Under the pieces are notes generated by a model. The model saw nothing but the letters and a program-made list of their open reading frames with translations. It was not told the origin of the DNA and ran no database searches. From positions 104,580 to 119,944 of the forward strand of contig BQKZ01000778.1 in NCBI GenBank assembly GCA_036244855.1: 15,365 nt of DNA, read 5' to 3'. This DNA comes from Temnopleurus reevesii (taxonomy: Eukaryota; Echinodermata; Echinoidea; Temnopleuroida; Temnopleuridae). Both the position numbers and the translations under genes were made by a program. Every line of letters begins with the position of its first letter. Within the stretch, counting starts at the first letter, position 1. This document shows positions 1 through 9,376 of this stretch, in pieces.

Positions 1-2379
1 GGGGGGGGGGGGAGGGGTGGCGTTCAAAATAAATCCTGCCTAGAAGCTCTGGATATGAAGATATTATGCATTGTATCCCCAATATGAATATTCAGCTAAC
101 TATAAAAAGTATAATGGTAACATATATTTTCAAAATATATTCTTAAACAATTTCGTCCTTTGGCCCATATATACCCTTGAAAATCTATCCTCCCTGGTAA
201 ACTATAGCACCCCGCTGATTTTGGAATCCAACTCGAGACCTTCTGAGATCGTTCAAGTTTCACCTGAGAAAAAATATATGGGCCGCAGCAATATGTTATG
301 TGGTCAAGATATTCGCATGATATGTCAAAGCATAAATGGGGCAATCGCAAAGTTCTAAAGAAACATAAATATTCTCTCTGCTGTAATGAACATTTTACAA
401 GCTATTTGGCAAAGAATAGATGTTTTGGAACTATCTAAATGAACTTAATTTATACAAATATTGTCCCCATCATAAATGTTTGGCAAGAATCTGTCATTTC
501 CGCTTGAAAACAATTCCCCCTAAAAATGACATTGACAGACATTAAATTTATTTCAATTTTCCTGCCATCCAAAAGAAACTAAATCATAATTTCCCATTAA
601 TATTCCCATCAATCATTATCATTTTTGTCACATGACCATCTGTACGACATCACCTGATTACCAGTCCATCATCACCTGATCACTATCACAAATCTGAAAA
701 TAAGTTTGGTTTTCCTTACATCCTGATTGGACCGAAATAGAGCGAAAAGGAGGATGTCTTGAGAGAATTGAAGGGTTTCTTTTTATTAGGGTTTTGTTCA
801 TTCTCTTTATGGAAGACTTGTTATGGAAAACCTCCAAATTAGGGGAATAAAAAAGAGGAAAGTATGAATTGTAGAACATAATTATACAAAGCTATAGATA
901 TAAGTATACATACTGTAATAGGAATCGATTGTAAATAATTGGAGATTGTACCATATAGGATAAAAGATCTATCCAAAGTAAATGTTATTCATTCGTCACG
1001 TGATAATTATGTTTGTCTCAAAACATAAATAGTTTATTTACACAACAAAAATTGGATTGTTAATTTGGTTCCATTATATTTGATTCCATTATAATAGAAC
1101 GTTGATCGAATTTCCAACGCGTGTGTGACCCCCTGAACTTTAAAGGGTAAACCTTGCCAGAATCAGACAAATCTGAATCTTCCTGACAAAGGAAATTCGC
1201 CTCTAGGAAAAACGACAAGTACTCTGCTAAGAGGTAAAATGCTGATCACAAATCAACCTGCTTTTGAACTATGATGTTATCATTGCTACCCATTGTTCGA
1301 ATCTCAGCAAAGAATGATAATTGCTGAATTGCTGAAAATTACAAATGAACTCAACTGAAAATACCACGTGCTTCCTATAGAATCAATAAATGAGATATTG
1401 CTTTTGTCCTCCAGGTGCATTCATGAACAGGTTTCACGCATCGTTTATCATCAATATGCCTCTGGAAAATGTTCAAATATACCCATTTTGAATTGTCGGC
1501 TACAAAAAGACGAATTGTGTATAATTATGATAACTAAGCTAGCTACATGTATGCCCGTATAAAAAACGCGAATTATTACATATGCAAAACGAATGGTATT
1601 AGTTTCTTCTATTGATATGTAAAATGTGGAAGAATAGTTTATTCAATAAAGTCTATACCAAGAGAAAATTAGAAGCGGATTCGGAAAAAATTCAACATGT
1701 CAATCAGTTCAAAATCTTGGTGTACGCAAAGGGGACCGTGGAACCGGGGTGAGGGATGTGGGCTGCATCCAAACCCATTTTTTTTAATGCATGGGAGTGT
1801 GTATAGATGAACAAAGTCTCGCTGTTCCAGCCCTCCCGTATTAATACCATGGAAACTAATAATATGGTAGGACCTATATGAACAGTATGAAAACAGAACT
1901 ATCACATACAATCAACAATCACGGAGTTCAATGGCCTAACTAACCTACTCATATACTGCCGTGTTTGTTCTGTACTTTTTGTTCTGATTTAACCTTGTAG
2001 ATTAATGTTATTGGACTAATATCAATTCAATGTAAGACTAAATAATGGGGTGATTTAATCATATAGTTGCCAGCATACCACACTCTTTGCCGTTTAACCC
2101 CCTTTTAAATATGTACATAAGATTTGGGCCCAAACTGAGGCGTCCGAGCGCCCCCCCCCCCCACACCCAACGTGCGCGCATGATCAACATTCGTTTATTG
2201 ACAAATATTTATTTTATCGACATGGCTACACTTCTAAAGCAATCAAAACCAAAGTGCATTTCAGATTAAAAAATAAACATTGATACTAACAAATGAGAAC
2301 ATAGTTTGGTCATATAATAATGTCTATTAGACAGCCTATATACAAAATTATGTGTGGTACCGAAGCCTATTCGAAGCAA
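1..2379. other. AT-rich non-coding stretch, no recognisable gene
   Basis: This stretch starts with a run of 12 G followed by AGGGGTGGC, and continues as AT-rich sequence with a C-run near 2150-2162. The open frames here (for example 71-358 on plus, 658-879 and 1669-1911 on minus) are short, AT-driven and lack any domain, repeated motif or splice context that I can recognise. Since gene 1 on the minus strand ends its first exon at a donor at 4173, this region is probably intron of that gene or intergenic DNA. No tRNA, rRNA or transposon end was recognised. Confidence 0.5.
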
Positions 2380-2852
2380 CATTTGTTCTCTTTTTCATTT
2401 ACCATTTCATATTTAAATCTATCTGTTCGTATATAAGTTATGACCGACAATTAATATGGCCTGAGAAGGGTAAGATTATTCCTAAATACATTGGTTAACT
2501 GGTTATCAATCAATTGATAAAGGCAATTTCCAGGCATTGTCAATTTTCCATAACAAAACAAGATACATTACAGCCAAATGCCATATGCATACCCGTACCA
2601 ATTGAATACAATCTGTTTTGATGCCAGCAAAAGTTTGATTAATTATATTACAATTATTTGCGCATTTTGCCAACATTGCAACATTCATATTTAGAGGACA
2701 ATGCTTGCATCAACCATCTATGCATCAACATCGTAAATGTATTGAGCTGAGAAATTATTGTTTTTAGTTTTTTTTTTTCATTAATCTCTGCAGGGATCGC
2801 GGACGAACGTTTGAAAAGTGAGAGGGCTTAAAGTTATATTAAGTATACGACC
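2380..2852. repeat. Direct duplication, copy A (473 bp)
   Basis: This segment is repeated almost exactly at 2856-3328, with a constant offset of 476 bases. The only difference I found is A at 2484 against G at 2960, and even the 11-T run has the same length in both. Copy A ends in CGACC directly before an ambiguous base at 2853. A one-base N between two nearly identical flanks is typical of two overlapping contig ends or two haplotypes that were joined without merging. A true tandem duplication is possible but less likely. Confidence 0.95.
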
Positions 2853-2853
2853 N
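2853..2853. other. Ambiguous base (assembly junction)
   Basis: This is the only N that I found in the window. It sits exactly between the two copies of the 473-bp duplication, followed by AG that does not match the sequence before copy A (AA). It most likely marks a minimum-size gap or join made by the assembler. Confidence 0.85.
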
Positions 2854-2855
2854 AG

Positions 2856-3328
2856 CATTTGTTCTCTTTTTCATTTACCATTTCATATTTAAATCTATCT
2901 GTTCGTATATAAGTTATGACCGACAATTAATATGGCCTGAGAAGGGTAAGATTATTCCTGAATACATTGGTTAACTGGTTATCAATCAATTGATAAAGGC
3001 AATTTCCAGGCATTGTCAATTTTCCATAACAAAACAAGATACATTACAGCCAAATGCCATATGCATACCCGTACCAATTGAATACAATCTGTTTTGATGC
3101 CAGCAAAAGTTTGATTAATTATATTACAATTATTTGCGCATTTTGCCAACATTGCAACATTCATATTTAGAGGACAATGCTTGCATCAACCATCTATGCA
3201 TCAACATCGTAAATGTATTGAGCTGAGAAATTATTGTTTTTAGTTTTTTTTTTTCATTAATCTCTGCAGGGATCGCGGACGAACGTTTGAAAAGTGAGAG
3301 GGCTTAAAGTTATATTAAGTATACGACC
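2856..3328. repeat. Direct duplication, copy B (473 bp)
   Basis: Second copy of the segment at 2380-2852, with one substitution (G at 2960). After its closing CGACC the sequence continues uniquely (ATTATAACC), while copy A ends at the N. The identical 60-residue open frame in each copy (2506-2688 and 2982-3164, minus) has no recognisable feature and I do not call it a gene. Confidence 0.95.
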
Positions 3329-4173
3329 ATTATAACCGAAGAAGATAACTTATATTTTTTTTTTGAGGGGTATAAACGATTTATTGGGGTTTTGTTTGTT
3401 TCGTTTGTCTGTACCGAGGCGGAATGAGTTGCCCTTGATAAATATTAATTTTACGATGATCATTTTGGGTGTGCTAATTATAATCAAAACACTAAGCACA
3501 GTATTTCAGTCATATTGAATTGGTTAAGATATAAGTGTATAATAGTGTCAGTTGCAACGTATGTTGTTTCAGTTTATACTTCTTAATACAATTAAGTGGA
3601 TCAAAGATAAAAAAAAATATATATGTATAAGCTACAATGAGAAATCAAAGGGATAGTTTTGTTTGATTACTATTTTCATTTTGAAAAAAGGGGACATGCT
3701 AAATTTCTTGAAATGTTTATGATTGATGCCATATAACATTATGTACTTGTGCCTATACTTTATGCTTATATTTACTTCATAATTGGGTTGAGCTCTCTGT
3801 TTTAAGGGATGTGGGAGGAAGACCTGCATGTAATCACCGTTATGTTAGTCAGGCTATTTTTATCAGAAACCTTAGGAGCCACTTGAGCTTTTACTGCTCT
3901 TTTTAAAGCTGTTTATTTCTCTCTCGTTTTCATCATGTATGTTTATGTGATTCGTGAATGAAAATATAAAGGCATTATATGGATATATGAAAACAAAAAT
4001 ACGGTAAATAAAAACAAAACCAATTATCAATCGTCTACTACTAGTATTCTTCCTAGAACTGCTGAATAATTAGAGACTAAATAAATACATACACATACCA
4101 ACAAAATGGTGAAACAAATGAACATTAGTATAACAAATAAATTTGTAATGAAACAAAATATCAAAATATTTAC
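3329..4173 (-). other. Intron 1 (5' part) of the serine-rich gene
   Basis: Read on the minus strand, this begins with the donor GTAAAT directly after the coding exon and runs into AT-rich sequence with short T and A runs. No acceptor followed by a convincing coding frame was found between here and the left edge of the window, so the intron probably exceeds 4 kb. The open frames at 3632-3829 and 4027-4401 show no protein-like features; the latter partly overlaps the exon in another frame. Confidence 0.6.
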
Positions 4174-5233
4174 CTCTCCAAGGCATATCCATCTGAAGTG
4201 AGAGTCGTCTGAACTCAGTCGATAACTTTTTAGTTCTCGGTGATACCAATGCTGCTGTAGCATTGTTGGATGATAATCCCATAGAACTCCTCCTCGATAG
4301 AGGTGTGTGACCGTTACCATGGTTACTGCTTCCAGTCGGGGTGGATGTTGAGATGGGCGGAGGGTGACGCCCTTTCTTGTTGACTGCATCATAGTCTCCA
4401 TTAGCCACGCCCATCACACTCCATCTCCAGCTTGGGCTGCTTGGTCCAGTGTGGGACTTCTTCTGGCGTCGAACCACCGTCTTCATGATCCCTGAAGTGG
4501 TTTCGAGATCCTCCACCGAGCTGATGGGGCTCACGCTCCGGGGAGAGAGATGCGGGGAGTGGCCGCCGCCGGGCTCCTCCCCGCGGATGGCCGGTGATCG
4601 CTGAAGAGGCGGTCGGGTGCGAGATGTAGAGGAGATGGAAGAGGAGGTGGAGGAGGAGCTACGGTCCGCATCCGATTCAGAGGAGCTGCCTCCATCCTCC
4701 GTGTTCTCCGAGATGCTGCTGCAAGCACTACTCCCGGACCGCACCAGACTCCGTCGATTATACCTCATCTTCTCCTTCGTCGGTGGACTAAAATGCAAAT
4801 TATTATTATTGCTGCTTAAATCCTCAAACTTCTCCCTCATCTGGCTAACACCAGAGTCCAATGAATCCAATTCCAAATGCACGTCCGATTTTCTCCTCTC
4901 CCCACTCCCCATGGGTGATATAGAACGATTTGATCCCCTCCTCTCCATCGTCCGAATCATTTCACTCGGCGAGGATGATGATATTGAATTCAGTGATGAA
5001 TTAGGCGAGCTGAAAGGACTACTAGCTGGACTGCAGCTTTCATTCGAACTACATCCACTGCTACTACTCTCCGTGATCCTTGCGGTCGTGCTACTGATCG
5101 ATAAACTCCTGGCATCTCGAACCGTCACGGTTGGCAACTGATAAAAATCGTTACCGCTGCACACGTCTGACTCACTCTCGAAAACGCTCTCCTGGCCCGG
5201 TGTCAGATCATCAGATAGGCCACATGAAGCCAT
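4174..5233 (-). CDS. Serine-rich putative phosphoprotein, first coding exon (partial gene)
   Basis: I do not recognise this protein. The exon encodes 353 residues from ATG at 5233 and ends in MPWR plus one base before the donor AGAG|GTAAAT, so the gene continues at lower coordinates. Residues 43-110 and 165-205 are almost pure Ser tracts with Asn, Thr and Pro. Several basophilic kinase-type sites are visible: RRGS near 98, RRKS near 113, RRS near 160, RRSS near 314 and FRRLS near 341. SP sites are also frequent (SPISSVEDLE near 235). Less repetitive, possibly conserved islands are residues 119-140 (LDSLDSGVSQMREKFEDL), 267-288 (SPSWRWSVMGVANGDYDAV) and 334-353 (TKKLSTEFRRLSLQMDMPWR). No signal peptide or membrane segment is seen in the exon. 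A disordered regulatory N-terminus of a signalling or cytoskeletal protein is an inference. The reading frame is far longer than the AT-rich surroundings would allow by chance and is clearly GC-richer. The hydrophobic tail of the open frame beyond residue 353 is intron. Confidence 0.85.
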
Positions 5234-5520
5234 AATGTTTTTGAAAACGAAGAGCCGGTGCGTGCAAAGTATAGAGTTTCCACTGAACTTGATCGACAGA
5301 CAATGAGGCTAATGTGCAAAGTGCAGTACAAATGTCGAACTTTGAAACTCGTAACAGAAGTTCCGACCTCGAAAAGAATGAAAATTCAACCACCCCCGGA
5401 TCAAGAGAGGGAAATGGGCACGGTGCATGTGCGGTGTGAGTCAGGTGTTGACGATTTGCCAAACATTTGCTCCCTTTTTGCGGCTTGTGTTTGTATTTCG
5501 TGTGTATATATACAAACTGC
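5234..5520 (-). promoter_or_regulatory. 5' leader and possible core promoter of the serine-rich gene
   Basis: Upstream (higher coordinates) of the ATG at 5233 lies a stretch of mixed composition. On either strand GTATATATAC at 5504-5513 is a TATA-like site about 270 bases from the start codon, next to GGAGGCGCAG (minus strand), which is weakly E2F/Sp1-like. Distance and orientation would suit a promoter for the minus-strand gene, but a transcription start cannot be read from sequence alone, and an upstream non-coding exon is possible. Confidence 0.3.
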
Positions 5521-6060
5521 GCCTCCTATCCTATTCGAACGAAAACATGCTGGGGATTTGAAAAGCGATTTTTAAAAGCCGCACTTACAATATTTGAACA
5601 ATGGAGCCCTAAACTAGTTTGCGACATAACAATAGAAAATCACCCACCCTTATTGTTCGGGTGCTCTCGTCCGTTGTGCTTCGTCGTAGAGGTCGCACCA
5701 CAATATCTCGGTTCCGTCAACTTCAGTCGCGAAAACTGGGATGTGAGAACAAGATCGATATTGTTGCGATGGGTGAATATCAAAGAATTACTTTTGTTCT
5801 TAAAGAATCAATGATTCTTTCAGGTTGTGGGTTGATATAGCGCGTTTAGTGTAAATGGATCAATAAACCACCGTAGCTAACTGTCTATACTTGGAGGTCA
5901 TGTGTGTATAACATAATGATGGGTCTCCGTTGTGTTAAGCCAAAAACAAAACTGTTTGGTAGCCCAGGAATGTAATTCTTTGGCAATTAGCTTTTGAATT
6001 AAATCTTATTGGCTCTGGTAAAACAAAGGATCCAAAATTGAGAGTGAAGAGTCAAACTTT
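5521..6060. other. Intergenic or upstream region, no gene seen
   Basis: Sequence of average composition lying upstream of the serine-rich gene. The overlapping plus-strand open frames at 5467-5814 and 5619-5840 lack recognisable domains. The one structured element is a short hairpin, AAAGAATC/GATTCTTT at 5802-5820 with a 3-base loop. I see nothing else supportable here. Confidence 0.4.
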
Positions 6061-6061
6061 C

Positions 6062-6080
6062 AGGGGGGGGGGGGGAGGGG
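6062..6080. repeat. G-run followed by AGGGGTGGC
   Basis: A run of 13 G followed by AGGGGTGGC. The first bases of the window carry the same arrangement (12 G then AGGGGTGGC), so this may be part of a dispersed repeat and not simply a random homopolymer. The G-rich strand could form a G-quadruplex. Confidence 0.6.
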
Positions 6081-6359
6081 TGGCATTTCTCAATATTATA
6101 CGAAATTTTAGGGCCCCTCCTCATTTGATGCCAAATCCCATCCGGTTTGATGCAAAGTGGACGACGGGATTTATGAGCGTCAAAGCTTGAGACCCTCGCC
6201 AATGATAGAGAACTACACATATTTCTACATCATATGAAAAGATAATTTAACTTTGGGGCATAGGGGAAGTCCCGTCACCCTCCCCGCCTGTTTTTGCCAA
6301 TATTGGGTCGGAAGAAGGGGCCGCCAAGTAGTTTTCGTTTCAACCCTGGGTCTTGTTCT

Positions 6360-6920
6360 CCGTGTTTTACATTACTTTCCCCTATCCAATCACTATCGAT
6401 CTTCACGCCAAACCATCCCTATTTCTCCACACTTCCACTTCTCTCTAACGAGATATAATCCATTTCAGTCAAACTAAGTTGTAAGCCAATTCAATGCTCC
6501 TTTGTAATGCTATCCAAGTCGGAACCGGCTTACGTCCGCGCAGTTCAATTCACTGCGTGCTGTTCTATTGTCCCATGACCCACCTTATTTTACAAAAATA
6601 GTTTATACCGTGCTCTCTCCATCTACACCCTCTCTATCACTTACTCTTTAAACATTCACTCACCCATTCACCCCCTCTCCTCTCGCTTGTCCAGTTGAGG
6701 ACTGAGTAAGCTGAATGCCTTTTCCAAAAGTTCTGAGCTGAAATGCAGTCCTCTTGACTTACCACCACCCCCTTTCTCTCCCCCATCTCTCTCTCTCTCT
6801 CTCTCTTGTTCTCTCTCTCTCTCTCTCTCCCTCTCCCTCTCTCTCTCCCTCTTTCTCTTCCTCTATATCCCAAACCATCCCCACCCATTTCATCTCTCTC
6901 CAATCCGCCCCCCCCCCCTT
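6360..6920 (+). repeat. Pyrimidine-rich belt with (CT)n microsatellite
   Basis: The plus strand is strongly biased to C and T. The core at about 6776-6875 is an imperfect (CT)n microsatellite, broken by TTG, CCT and TTT units, and it is followed by a C-run near 6908-6917. The long Ser/Leu-rich and Arg/Glu-rich open frames over it on both strands (6754-7143, 6759-7277, 6637-6903) are products of the dinucleotide repeat and are not genes. Confidence 0.85.
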
Positions 6921-7160
6921 GTCAGAGATAAAGGATGCGATTCTTTTTTTTTTGGTAGAGAAGAGCGCAAAATTGACCAGTGCAAGGGGTTGCAAAATTT
7001 TAGCTGATGGCCCTTCTTTTCTTTTCTTTTTTTTTGTTTTGCTTGGCAGCAACTCATGTTCACAAAATTGTTGGTGGGATGCAAAATTTGGCCTAATGCA
7101 CTCTCTCTTTTTTTCTAAGTCATCTGCTTGGGGGTACATGTAGGGGGGGGGGGGTACAAA
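6921..7160. repeat. Homopolymer-rich segment (T-, C- and G-runs)
   Basis: Contains T-runs near 6945-6953 and 7025-7034, and an 11-base-class G-run near 7143-7152 that begins with TACATGTAGGG. The motif GCAAAATT(T) recurs several times (near 6967, 6993 and 7082), so this could be decayed repeat DNA. No coding potential is supported. Confidence 0.45.
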
Positions 7161-7705
7161 ATGCCTAGTTGGTAAAGCGGAAAAAGCCCCTCTTTTTAAT
7201 AGAAGTTTACAAATAAAAGATATTTTTGTCATTCTGTTCATTACAAAAGTCACATTCTGATGAACATTTAATACCAAACCTCATTTTCAACGACAACAAA
7301 AATGGATTTCAGTCTTTGTGTCATTGGAACATCGAAATGATACTTAAATATAATCTCAGAAGCTTTGGTATAATCTTCAAACAAAGTAACAAAATAAGAT
7401 AACTGTAAAATATGATTTGTACTCAGGTTTTTACAAAGGAAAACGAACTATAACACAATAAAAGAGATCTATTTTAGAAAATATAATAATATAACTTCAG
7501 AAAATATAAATGATTTTTTTTTGCATTGATTTAAGCATTGCTCAGTCAATAATCATAGTCATAATCATATTGCTAGCGGGTAAATATAATGTGAATCTAA
7601 CAATCAGGAGAAAATTGCTGTAGAAAATTAGGCTAGTTACATAGTAACTGGCAAATTGTGATGGAAGAAATGGTTATAATCATTTATCATTATTAAACAC
7701 CATCT
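7161..7705. other. AT-rich non-coding stretch
   Basis: Long AT-rich sequence with scattered A- and T-runs. I see no open frame of interest, no splice-bounded exon, no RNA gene and no transposon end in it. Confidence 0.45.
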
Positions 7706-7708
7706 TCA

Positions 7709-7892
7709 TACAGATGCCAACCGTTCCAGAAAATGCATGCTGCCAACATTAAATTATGAATAACACAACAGCTATAACAAAAGTAAGAATAAACATGGTA
7801 ACAATAACCATTCAACATTCAAATTGTTATGAATGCCTTGAATTTATATAAAAATTCACCTCATGAATATTCCGGAATGGTTGGCATCTCTG
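7709..7892. mobile_element. Small foldback element with ~30-bp inverted arms
   Basis: CAGATGCCAACCGTTCC at 7711-7727 is matched on the opposite strand by the sequence at 7861-7892, where AGATGCCAACCATTCC can be read. The similarity continues inward imperfectly (GAAAATGCATG against GAATATTCATG), giving arms of about 30 bases around a 130-base AT-rich centre. There is no coding capacity. This is the structure of a non-autonomous inverted-repeat element (MITE-like), but I could not define a target-site duplication, so the outer borders are approximate. Confidence 0.55.
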
Positions 7893-8570
7893 CTTATATT
7901 ACTACGTTTATTTGTCACAATCATCTCATCAGTATTGCTACATAAACATCTTAAAACTAACTGCATAGACTAAAGATGCTTATTATGCCTTTTTTAAGAG
8001 ATACAACATGGTGGTTGATTTTTGTGTCAAAACTTATATCTGAAATGCAATATTTCCAGTAATACATCACAAGATCAGTCAAAGGGCAACAAATAAAATC
8101 TGCCTGATTCTTGTTCTGAAAACTATATGAATATTAAGCATATGCTTTAAACGCATCAACCATCTTCATACTGGATACAGTTAATTAGCTTCAAATCGCA
8201 AGACAATCTTTAGACTGTTCCGGCTATTCTGGCTTCCTTATCGGAGCCGATTTGGTGTCCCTTCCATAGAGCAATCTTGCATTATGCAATTTTCTTGATT
8301 TCTCCCATTAATCTGAGTATTCGGTATCTCAATGAAATATTTTCTATGTGTTCAAAATACTTCTGGGTGATACAATTGATACCTTCTTTAAAAAAAAAAA
8401 AATGGATTGTAGGCCGGCTGTTAAGTGTGCAGTGGGCTTTATAAATTCATATTTGCATTCTGGTTTCACCTCATTGATTTTCCGAAAAAATACAAGCCCA
8501 AATTAATGCATTCTTTCAAAACTGAATCCATGTTGCTTCTTTGCATGGGAGAGGACTGTCCAAACATAAA
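7893..8570. other. AT-rich non-coding stretch
   Basis: AT-rich sequence with an A-run near 8391-8402. The open frame at 8425-8643 (plus) overlaps the left arm of the next foldback element and has no recognisable domain. Nothing else is supported here. Confidence 0.4.
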
Positions 8571-8574
8571 ACTC

Positions 8575-8893
8575 TATGACCCATATTCTGATGTCAGGTT
8601 TAACTTAGACAAGAGTTTAAATCTGTGGTTTAAGTATGTATAGCCCAAAGTGCCAAAATTTTATTTAAATTGTATAATTCTTAAGTTAACTGCCCTCTTT
8701 TCCCATGCTCAAATAAAGGAGAAAAATATTCAAGTTTTTATTCCAAGACTATTTTTAATACTATAAGTGCCAAATGTGCTGGTAAATTAAACACTGACTG
8801 TTATAGATTCAAGCCTCTTTTGGCTTTCCATACTTAAACCACAGATTTAAACCCTAGTTTAAGTTACACCTGACATCAGAATAAGGCCCTATA
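8575..8893. mobile_element. Foldback (MITE-like) element with ~75-bp inverted arms
   Basis: The left arm at about 8575-8653 and the right arm at about 8816-8893 are imperfect inverted copies. Both read TTCTGATGTCAGGT followed by TAACTTA and then TTTAAATCTGTGGTTTAAGT, and the match continues inward through AAGTATG to a GCC-containing segment. About 160 bases separate the arms. There is no transposase and no coding frame outside repeat. The element can fold into a long hairpin, so if transcribed it could produce double-stranded RNA. The exact ends and target duplication are uncertain. Confidence 0.75.
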
Positions 8894-9376
8894 TAATTTA
8901 ATGAAATATATAATGAAGCAAAAACTTGCATGACATTGCATCAATAAAGAAATAAAACCTAGAGTCAAATGATTTGCAGCTAGTACACAAACATATCTCT
9001 CTTTGAAACCACAAAACTGATATCAATTTGTACTAAGTCTTTGATATAATGAACTGTACACTGTAGATAAATACAATATCTTTGCGCAAGAGCACTCGTT
9101 ACTATATCATTTAAGAAAAAAATAGATGAGAGAAAATAGACTAGAGAATCAAAAATCAGATTGAACAAAAGGAAAACTTTAGATAGAATAAGAGGTAAAA
9201 TCTGATTGACATTTGACTTAGAAGAGGTAAATAACACAAGTTTTACAGGAGTTGTTAAAAAAATTCCAACGACTGTATGACATTATTATTGAGAGGAGAG
9301 AATGACAAAGAGAGAGAAAAAGGAAAAAAGGCAAGATTTCTATCAAAATATGAAGGCCCCCCACTTCTTTCAGTTA
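8894..9376. other. AT-rich stretch with a purine-rich patch
   Basis: No gene seen. The 3' part (about 9290-9340) is purine-rich with GAGAGA and GAAAAAGG units. Minus-strand open frame 8980-9237 lacks any feature that supports it. Confidence 0.4.

Noticed and set aside
71..358. Overlapping plus and minus open frames near the left edge
   Set aside because: Composition and residue use are as expected from AT-rich noise; no homologous pattern, splice signals or start context support either.
1213..1310. Possible tRNA gene around GTTCGAATCTC
   Set aside because: A T-arm-like word is present, but no matching acceptor stem, D-arm or anticodon arm can be formed at the required distances.
2506..3164. 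Two identical 60-residue open frames taken as a duplicated gene
   Set aside because: They are identical only because the whole 473-bp segment is duplicated; the frame has no recognisable feature.
4027..4401. Minus-strand open frame with a hydrophobic C-terminal half resembling membrane segments
   Set aside because: The first part is the serine-rich exon in a wrong frame and the hydrophobic part is AT-rich intron after the donor at 4173.
4617..5141. Plus-strand open frame of 174 codons opposite the serine-rich exon
   Set aside because: It is the antisense shadow of Ser-codon-rich coding sequence; its Leu/Glu runs mirror the Ser tracts, and it has no splice or domain support.
6754..7277. Ser/Leu-rich (plus) and Arg/Glu-rich (minus) open frames over the CT belt
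   Set aside because: They are translations of a CT/GA dinucleotide repeat in different frames and carry no other content.
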